Shown here one piece after another: positions 6,342 to 11,416 of a stretch of DNA of 64,000 nt; the stretch's first letter is position 1, and every line of letters starts with the position of its first letter. Source of the stretch: Tepidisphaera sp. (GTDB taxonomy: Bacteria; Planctomycetota; Phycisphaerae; Phycisphaerales; UBA1924); assembly GCA_016124375.1 (NCBI GenBank), contig WGNV01000003.1, positions 186,001 to 250,000 of the forward strand. Direction: 5' to 3'. A program made the translations under genes and the position numbers. Under the pieces are notes generated by a model that saw only the letters and a program-made list of their open reading frames with translations, ran no database searches and was not told the origin of the DNA.

Positions 6342-7423
6342 AACAACCTGTTGTCTACGGTTGCCGTCTTCTTAGCGCGTTTTGGGGCTCCACCATTCAA
6401 CTTCTCGTCAACGGGGCGCTCATGGCCTCTGAGGTCGGCAGCAAACGCGGCCTCCTCATACTGGATGCGCTCCTCCATCTCTTGGAGGTGATGAGACTCG
6501 GGGTAGATTTTCGCCAGGGACCGATCCGTGGGTTTAGACCCCACTTGGACGGCGAACCGGAACTTGCCAATCGGCTCTCCCGTTTTTTCTACATAATCTC
6601 TAAGTGTTTTCAGATTTGGGAAGCACCCTTTCTCATCTGGCAAGCCTGAGAGACGCTGCATGGCCGCCTTGTGGTACTCCGGATCAAGTTCTGCGCCGAC
6701 GAAATGCCTGTTGTGATCTTTGGCGACGACAGCTACAGTTCCTGTCCCCATGTAAGGATCAAGCACCACGTCGCTTTCGTCTGTAGTGGACATCAATATC
6801 CGAGCGATCATGTCCTCCGGGAACTGGCACGGGTGAATGGTCTGTTCCTCGTGGTTGTGCTTCACATTGCGGAACATCCAAATATCACCGGGGTTTTTGC
6901 CGTCTGGGTTGCAAGACAACTCGCCCCTCCGGTCACCACGGAAATGCTTCTTATTCTGCCATTTCTGAGGAACGCGGATTGTGTCGAGGTTGAACTTGTA
7001 AGCATCGCCTTTCGTGAACCAAAGGATAGTTTCGTGGCGGCATGAAAACTTGCGACTCGCGTGCAGACCGTGCTGGCGTGCCCAAATGATCCGGTTGCGG
7101 GGAATCATGCCGAGTCGTTCCAGCATTGGGAAGTAGCGCACGTCGAGCGGAATGAGCAAACCCGAGTCTGCGAAAGCACCTACCTGCCAGAAGATCGACC
7201 CGGTAGGCTTTAGAACGCGGCAGCACTCTGCGAGCACCTTCTCCTGTTCACTCAGATACTTCTCCAGAGCCACCTTCGATTCGTACTCTTTGCCAAGGTT
7301 GTACGGCGGTGACGAGACCACGAGATCAACGGACATTGTTGGGATGGACGCGAGCAACTCCCGACAATCGCCCAAGGCGATTCGGTCTACAGGGAAGCGA
7401 TGGTCAGGTTTGTGTTTGGACAA
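6338..7423 (-). CDS. DNA methyltransferase (beta class, SPPY type) of the restriction system, 361 aa
   Basis: It protects host DNA from the neighbouring endonuclease by methylating its recognition site with S-adenosylmethionine. The catalytic motif IV, DLVVSSPPYN (S38-P39-P40-Y41), precedes the cofactor motif I, VLDPYMGTGT (D222 to T229), the beta-class order; SPPY is typical of N4-cytosine enzymes such as M.BglII, although N6-adenine is not excluded. A target-recognition region lies between (about 100-200). The start is TTG at 7421-7423 with GGAG eight bases upstream; no ATG exists before the catalytic motif. Convergent with, and overlapping by 4 bases, the endonuclease gene. A TATACT at 7447-7452 is a possible -10 element. 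Confidence 0.93.
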   Translation of the reverse strand: MSKHKPDHRFPVDRIALGDCRELLASIPTMSVDLVVSSPPYNLGKEYESKVALEKYLSEQEKVLAECCRVLKPTGSIFWQVGAFADSGLLIPLDVRYFPMLERLGMIPRNRIIWARQHGLHASRKFSCRHETILWFTKGDAYKFNLDTIRVPQKWQNKKHFRGDRRGELSCNPDGKNPGDIWMFRNVKHNHEEQTIHPCQFPEDMIARILMSTTDESDVVLDPYMGTGTVAVVAKDHNRHFVGAELDPEYHKAAMQRLSGLPDEKGCFPNLKTLRDYVEKTGEPIGKFRFAVQVGSKPTDRSLAKIYPESHHLQEMEERIQYEEAAFAADLRGHERPVDEKLNGGAPKRAKKTATVDNRLF

Positions 7424-7494
7424 GGGCAGCTCCGTTCTCGGCCTAAAGTATACCCGGCGTTTGCCACAATCGGTAGGGGTGTCAACGATGAAAA

Positions 7495-7512
7495 TACTCT
7501 ACATGTGGAGTA
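7495..7512. promoter_or_regulatory. Palindrome upstream of the methyltransferase
   Basis: TACTCTACATGTGGAGTA is an 18-base near-palindrome with 5-base outer arms TACTC/GAGTA around a mostly palindromic centre. It lies about 70 bases upstream of the methyltransferase start and 60 bases upstream of the zinc-ribbon gene start, in their divergent region. The outer arms resemble the GACTC/GAGTC half-sites at the XRE gene, which makes it a candidate target of the same regulator. Confidence 0.4.
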
Positions 7513-7573
7513 CCACAAAGGAGTTGCGCGTGTTTTCGTTGGTGTCGGCCTGTTTGCTTTAGGAGTTCTCCGT

Positions 7574-7843
7574 ATGCGATACCACTGCTCGCGATGCCGA
7601 CAACCCATGAACATCCTGCCGGGACTTCAACCCGGCGTCTACTCGTGTCCCAACTGCGGCGCCGAGTTCCGCGTCGGCCCCACGCCTCAGTCTCCGCCCC
7701 GTACCGACAACAACGGAGCGGCGGCTGGTGTGGTTGGGGGAGCGATTCTCGGCGGAGCCATCGGCGGACCACCCGGCGCCATCATCGGTGGACTGGTAGG
7801 CCTGATCCTTGGCACCAAGGCTGACCAAGGGGGACGACGGTGA
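7574..7843 (+). CDS. Zinc-ribbon plus glycine-zipper membrane protein, 89 aa
   Basis: Two CxxC knuckles, C5-C8 (HCSRCRQP) and C25-C28 (SCPNCGAEF), make a zinc ribbon. After a Pro-rich linker, residues 50-82 (AAAGVVGGAILGGAIGG...IIGGLVGLILG) form a glycine-zipper, probably a membrane-inserted hairpin. AGGAG at 7561-7565 places the start at ATG 7574, although the frame is open further upstream. The next gene starts with GTG inside its stop, so the pair is coupled. The family is unknown. Glycine-zipper peptides can form pores or scaffold oligomers; with a zinc ribbon on the cytoplasmic side this may be a sensor-effector, but that is speculation. Confidence 0.75.
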   Translation: MRYHCSRCRQPMNILPGLQPGVYSCPNCGAEFRVGPTPQSPPRTDNNGAAAGVVGGAILGGAIGGPPGAIIGGLVGLILGTKADQGGRR

Positions 7844-8232
7844 ACCTCACATGGGTCGATCAAGTCACCATCGGTTGCGGTCTGGTGCTGATCGTGCTGT
7901 ACCTCATCCGGTGTCGTGCATGCAAGGTCAAGGTCCAACTGTCTGCACTTATGGTGTGCGCGTGCTCAGGCGGTGCGCTGTTCTACGGGGCGGTGCTGAT
8001 CTTCACGCCGTTCGTTCCTGCGCTTCAGAAGGTTCCGATGCAGGCTCTGCACATCGTCATCGCCGGTATCGCCTTGCTGTACATCGGCTGGGCGTTCGTG
8101 CGTCAAGTCTGGACGCGGCCCGGCAGCATCACGCCTGAGCAAGTGCCGGAAGCCGCCAGCGCATCGAACGCACTGGCGACACCGACCGCTCCCGCTCCGG
8201 TGCCGGTGGCAACGAATCAGAACAGGGCGTGA
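7840..8232 (+). CDS. Three-helix membrane protein coupled to the zinc-ribbon protein, 130 aa
   Basis: Starts with GTG overlapping the previous stop by 4 bases. Three membrane segments are evident: about 7-26 (TIGCGLVLIVLYLIRC), 34-55 (SALMVCACSGGALFYGAVLIF) and 66-90 (MQALHIVIAGIALLYIGWAFV). The tail (about 95-130) is Ala/Pro/Thr-rich and disordered. No family recognised. Sited between the restriction-modification genes and the element's integrase, and transcribed towards the integrase with its stop 10 bases from the end of that gene. Likely works with the zinc-ribbon/glycine-zipper protein. Confidence 0.75.
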   Translation: MNLTWVDQVTIGCGLVLIVLYLIRCRACKVKVQLSALMVCACSGGALFYGAVLIFTPFVPALQKVPMQALHIVIAGIALLYIGWAFVRQVWTRPGSITPEQVPEAASASNALATPTAPAPVPVATNQNRA

Positions 8233-8242
8233 GCAGTCCGCC

Positions 8243-9562
8243 TCAACTCGCCTGCGCCGCCAGCGTCCGCTTCACACCCTCCACGTTCGGATCCACGTAC
8301 ACAGCGCACGTCACCCGCGAGCCGGGAGCGTGGCCGCCCATGATGCGGGCAAACTCCTCGCCGTGGGTGCGGGCCATCTCCGTCAATGAGGTGTGCCGCA
8401 GTTGGTTGGGTGCCCAGCGGTGCCGCTTCCGCCACGCCTTCAACTCTGTCCGCTGCGCAGGGTTGAGGCGTGCCAGGTATGCCGCCTCAGACTCGCCCTC
8501 TCGCTTGGCGATGTCGCCTTGCGCCAGGAATGCTTGATCGCACGCCCGCCAGATTGCCTTGCGGTATTCATCGACCCCGTAGCACGGGCGCAGTGTCCGA
8601 GCGGTCTTGGCGCCGGGCACTGCCTGATGCCGGTGAGTGTCGCACTTCGCGTACCGCTCTCGCTCGGCATCGCGGGGTGAAAACAGTGGATCGTTGTCCG
8701 CCTTGCCGAACCGGAAGCGGGACAACAACGACTGTGCCTCCGCATTCAGAAACAGCACCCGCTCCATTCCCCGGTGGGCGTTCTTGTGTTCGGAGAGTCG
8801 GGCAGACCAGACCGGCTCCGAAGTGTCGAGGTCACACCAGCGAACACCGACCACCTCACCCGGACGCGCACCCGTCAACAACTGGAGGTCGATCATCGCC
8901 GCCACCTGCCGCGACAGGAACGGCCGCACCGCCTCCACCAACTCCCGCGACACCGGGCGCACCTTCCGGCCCTCGCGCACTCCATAGCGGCCCCGCTTGA
9001 TCGGCTCAATGTCCCGCACGTCATCGCGCACCGACTTCGGCACGAGTCCACGGGCTGCCGCCCACTTGAACATCGACACAAGAATCTGGATGCGCCCGTT
9101 GATGGTTGTGCGGCAGTTGCCCGCCTTGATGAACTCCGCTCGGACGGTCTCAAGGTTGCTCAAAGTGAACCCGGCAGCCGGTGTCGTGCCGAACAGGCGG
9201 TTGAGCGGGCGCACTGCCTGCCGGACGTGTTCCTGCGCCGACGTGCTGTTGACGTGTTCGGTCTGAACGTGACGCCAGTAGTCGCGCAGTACCTCAGCGA
9301 TGCTCGGCCCGGTCGCCCCGCTCGCGGCGGCGGCAGACTTCACCGGAGCCTTGCGGCCTTGCCCTTCCCACTCAGCGAGTGCCCGGTGGTATGCCTCGCG
9401 GCTCTCGGTGGAGTTGTGCTGTCCGGGGAAGTAGAACCGCTTGTACCCACTCGTGCCATCGGGCTTGATCGTGGGGAAGTCGGAGAATCCCCGACTGGGC
9501 GTGCGTGTGCCGTCAGAGTTCAGATTGCCGGGTTGTTCACGGTACTTCGGAGTGTGCGCCAT
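8243..9562 (-). CDS. int: Tyrosine recombinase, element integrase, 439 aa
   Basis: The integrase that most likely inserted this element beside the tRNA gene. It has an N-terminal extension, a helical core-binding region (about 85-195, SIAEVLRDYWRHVQ...) and a catalytic domain from about 205. Visible catalytic residues are R233 (TGARPGE), K260 (SEHKNAHRG), R389 (NQLRHT), H411 (GGHAPG) and Y422 (VYVDP). Position 386 is Asn where His of HxLR is usual, with H390 retained. An insertion at about 285-340 lengthens the domain. The ATG at 9560-9562 is chosen because GGGAG lies nine bases upstream; the open frame runs further back into the tRNA, which cannot be coding. The nested palindromes at 9564-9625 are immediately upstream. 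Confidence 0.92.
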   Translation of the reverse strand: MAHTPKYREQPGNLNSDGTRTPSRGFSDFPTIKPDGTSGYKRFYFPGQHNSTESREAYHRALAEWEGQGRKAPVKSAAAASGATGPSIAEVLRDYWRHVQTEHVNSTSAQEHVRQAVRPLNRLFGTTPAAGFTLSNLETVRAEFIKAGNCRTTINGRIQILVSMFKWAAARGLVPKSVRDDVRDIEPIKRGRYGVREGRKVRPVSRELVEAVRPFLSRQVAAMIDLQLLTGARPGEVVGVRWCDLDTSEPVWSARLSEHKNAHRGMERVLFLNAEAQSLLSRFRFGKADNDPLFSPRDAERERYAKCDTHRHQAVPGAKTARTLRPCYGVDEYRKAIWRACDQAFLAQGDIAKREGESEAAYLARLNPAQRTELKAWRKRHRWAPNQLRHTSLTEMARTHGEEFARIMGGHAPGSRVTCAVYVDPNVEGVKRTLAAQAS

Positions 9563-9563
9563 C

Positions 9564-9625
9564 GGTGCGGCTCCCAGTTGCCGCGTATCGAGTCGATACG
9601 CGAAACCTCGGGATACAGCCGCACC
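9564..9625. promoter_or_regulatory. Nested inverted repeats just upstream of the integrase
   Basis: Outer arms GGTGCGGCT (9564-9572) and AGCCGCACC (9617-9625) enclose an inner, perfect 10-base-arm palindrome (9582-9602, arms CGCGTATCGA and TCGATACGCG around one G). The outer left arm begins one base before the integrase start codon and abuts its ribosome site. As DNA, this is a candidate operator or excisionase/integrase binding site; as RNA it would fold into a long stem that could limit integrase translation. Confidence 0.6.
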
Positions 9626-9679
9626 GCGACACTCGCGGGTCAAGCGGAACATCCGCCATCGGCAAGTCGTAAACCCCAG

Positions 9680-9712
9680 AAAAACAGGCCCGAAAGCGAG
9701 TTTCGGGCCTGT
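9680..9712 (-). terminator. Rho-independent terminator of the tRNA gene
   Basis: ACAGGCCCGAAA (9684-9695) and TTTCGGGCCTGT (9701-9712) pair perfectly over 12 bases with a 5-base loop. Reading on the minus strand, the hairpin is followed by TTTTT, 13 bases after the tRNA 3' end. Its orientation fits termination of the tRNA-Ala transcript. Confidence 0.85.
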
Positions 9713-9724
9713 ATTCTGGATAAG

Positions 9725-9797
9725 TGGAGCGGAGGAGAGTCGAACTCCCGACCTCATCATTGCGAACGATGCGCTCTACCAACTGAGCTACCGCCCC
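9725..9797 (-). tRNA. tRNA-Ala (anticodon CGC)
   Basis: The minus strand folds into a complete cloverleaf: acceptor GGGGCGG/CCGCTCC, D arm GCTC-AGTTGGTA-GAGC, anticodon arm CATCG-TTCGCAA-TGATG, variable AGGTC, T arm GGGAG-TTCGACT-CTCCT, discriminator A. The anticodon CGC reads GCG, alanine. A few G-U pairs are present but no mismatch. CCA is not encoded. The 3' end faces the mobile element, so the 3' part of the gene is the likely attachment site. Confidence 0.96.
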
Positions 9798-9907
9798 GTG
9801 CTTTGATTTTGCCGCGGAAGGCCGCGGGGCCGGCTTTGGATGCCGGGCCTGAAGCATAGGCGGCGCTGTCGCGGCGGGGCAATGTTTGCGGGGCGGCGGT
9901 GGCCGCC

Positions 9908-9937
9908 GGGGCGGGCGGGGGTGGGGGCGGGGGTGGG
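9908..9937 (+). other. G-tract cluster, possible G-quadruplex
   Basis: Six runs of three to five G separated by single C or T lie in 30 bases on the plus strand, in the 278-base gap between the tRNA and the zinc-binding protein gene. Such a run satisfies the simple rule for an intramolecular quadruplex with one-base loops. Its role, if any, is unknown; the stretch is upstream of both flanking genes. Confidence 0.45.
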
Positions 9938-9982
9938 TTTGATTGGGAGAAGCTCTTGGGGCTGGCGAGAGCCTACAGTCTT

Positions 9983-10002
9983 ATTGAGGATTGATTCTCA
10001 AT
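9983..10002. promoter_or_regulatory. Candidate Zur/Fur-type box before the zinc-binding protein gene
   Basis: ATTGAGGATTGATTCTCAAT is a 20-base inverted repeat with 8 of 10 arm positions paired, 74 bases before the start of the zinc-uptake gene. Its size, A/T-rich symmetry and place fit a Fur-superfamily regulator site, Zur being the logical one. Confidence 0.5.
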
Positions 10003-10075
10003 CGGTTTCGGCCGTTGAGGTTGGCGTGCGGGGCGCGGCTTTGAGTTTCTGGCTTGGGTGCAGGAGGGCGGGTTC

Positions 10076-11098
10076 ATGATCAGGCGTCAGCGGCTGGCGG
10101 CACTGTTGATCGGGCCGGGGATGTTCGCTGCGATGGCGATGGGCCAGCAGCCCGGCTCGGTTCCTGTGATGCCCGGGGCGCACGCGCCGGCGGGGCCGGG
10201 CGCGGCGATTCCGGGGGTGCGTGGGCCGGCGCTGAGGGTGGCGGTTTCGATTGCGCCGCTGGAGGGGTTGGTGAAGCCGCTGCTGCCGGAGGGGAGCAGC
10301 GTGACGGTGCTGGTGCCTCCCGGGCGGAGCGAGCATGGGTATGAGTTCACGCCGGCGGAGCTGGCGGCGTTGGCGCAGGCGGATTTGGTGGTGTATGTGG
10401 GGCTGAACCTGGAGCCGAAGGTGGCGGCGATCATCGAGCGGCATGATTCGCCGGGGCAGCGGGTGGTGTGCTTTGCGGAGGCGGCGGGGATCAGGGATGA
10501 GGCGGGAGGTGCGGGGCGGGAGGGGCCCGGCGGGCACGCGCACGAGGGGCATGAAGGGCATGGGGGCGAGGAGGAGGATGGGCGGATCGACCCGCATCTG
10601 TGGCTCGATCCTTCGTTGTGCGAGAAGCTGGTGCCGTCGGTGGCGGCGCAGGTGAAGGCGGGGCTGGCGGCGAAGGGGGCGGGGGACGCGGCGGGCACGG
10701 TGGATGCGGCGGCGGCGGCGATGGAAGCGAAGATCCGTGAGACGGATGAGGCGTGGAGGGCGGCGCTGGCGCCGTTTGCGGGGCGGGCGATCGTCACGCA
10801 TCACGATGCGTTTTCGCGGCCGGCGGAGCGGTATGGGCTGAAGGTGGCGGCGGTGGTGAGGCCGATCGAGACGGCGGACCCGAGCCCGGCGCAGCTGGTG
10901 GGCGTGATCGAGGCGATCCGGCGGGAGCATGTGCTGACGCTGTTTGTGGAGCCACAGTTCAATGCGAAGGCGGCGGAGCGGATCGGGCAGGCGGCGCAGA
11001 TCAATATCGCGAAGCTCGATCCGCTGGGGGATGGGGACTGGTTCAAGATGATGAAGGGGAACCTGGAGGCGTTGACGAACGGGCTTGGGGAGAAGTAG
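10076..11098 (+). CDS. znuA: Zinc ABC-transporter substrate-binding protein (ZnuA-like), 340 aa
   Basis: A periplasmic metal-binding protein that delivers Zn2+ (or Mn2+) to a ZnuBC-type transporter. A signal peptide covers about residues 1-23 (ending AMAMGQ). Cluster A-1 metal-binding features are in order: H in SEHGYEF, H in DPHLWLDP, H in VTHHDAF and an acidic residue in FVEPQF. Before the second ligand is a His/Glu-rich flexible loop (GGHAHEGHEGHGGEEEDG), a hallmark of zinc-specific members. GGAGG at 10063-10067 picks ATG 10076. No permease or ATPase gene is adjacent; the transporter must be elsewhere. The candidate Zur box upstream and the convergent metal-exporting ATPase suggest a zinc-homeostasis neighbourhood. 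Confidence 0.9.
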   Translation: MIRRQRLAALLIGPGMFAAMAMGQQPGSVPVMPGAHAPAGPGAAIPGVRGPALRVAVSIAPLEGLVKPLLPEGSSVTVLVPPGRSEHGYEFTPAELAALAQADLVVYVGLNLEPKVAAIIERHDSPGQRVVCFAEAAGIRDEAGGAGREGPGGHAHEGHEGHGGEEEDGRIDPHLWLDPSLCEKLVPSVAAQVKAGLAAKGAGDAAGTVDAAAAAMEAKIRETDEAWRAALAPFAGRAIVTHHDAFSRPAERYGLKVAAVVRPIETADPSPAQLVGVIEAIRREHVLTLFVEPQFNAKAAERIGQAAQINIAKLDPLGDGDWFKMMKGNLEALTNGLGEK

Positions 11099-11119
11099 GG
11101 GAAAGGAGAAGAGACGAAG

Positions 11120-11151
11120 TTCCGGAGTTCCGGAGTTCCGAAGTTCCGAAG
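11120..11151 (+). repeat. 8-bp tandem repeat (TTCCGGAG/TTCCGAAG) x4
   Basis: Four exact-period copies, two TTCCGGAG then two TTCCGAAG, just after the znuA-like stop. Degenerate versions (GAAGTTC, AGACGGAGAGACG) continue to about 11175. Part of the 318-base gap 11099-11416, which otherwise holds the second tandem array and a terminator and no gene. Confidence 0.8.
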
Positions 11152-11280
11152 AGACGGAGAGACGAAGTTCAAGAGGGAAGAAGAGACGCAGAATTTTCTC
11201 GCTTTGCGTCCGCGGCGCTTCTCCGGTCTCTTCCCCCTCATCTGCGTCTTTGAGCTTCTGTTTTTTCCGGCGCTGCTCTG

Positions 11281-11336
11281 TGCCTCTGTGACTGTGTGAC
11301 TGTGTGACTCTGTGACTCTGTGACTCCGTGACTCTG
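11281..11336 (+). repeat. 8-bp tandem repeat (TGACTCTG variants) x7
   Basis: Seven consecutive 8-base units: TGCCTCTG, TGACTGTG twice, TGACTCTG twice, TGACTCCG, TGACTCTG. The unit differs from the TTCCGAAG array 130 bases to the left, but the 8-base period is the same. Candidate for length variation by slippage. Confidence 0.85.
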
Positions 11337-11356
11337 TGGTGATTTTCGTTCGCTCC

Positions 11357-11390
11357 AAAACGCACAGCGGCCCCGCTCGCGCGGGGCCGC
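11357..11390 (-). terminator. Terminator of the P-type ATPase gene
   Basis: GCGGCCCCG (11367-11375) pairs perfectly with CGGGGCCGC (11382-11390) with a 6-base loop. On the minus strand it is followed after a short interval by TTTT (11360-11357). It lies 27 bases beyond the ATPase stop. Confidence 0.75.
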
Positions 11391-11416
11391 CATGGAGACG
11401 AACTCGATTCACCAAC

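Noticed and set aside
8243..9562. Loss of the HxLR histidine as a sign of a dead integrase
   Set aside because: Asn or other residues are tolerated at this position in many active integrases, and R, K, R, H and Y are all present.
9563..9760. N-terminal extension of the integrase reading through the tRNA gene
   Set aside because: The region is a complete tRNA and its terminator on the same strand; the ATG at 9562 has a ribosome site.
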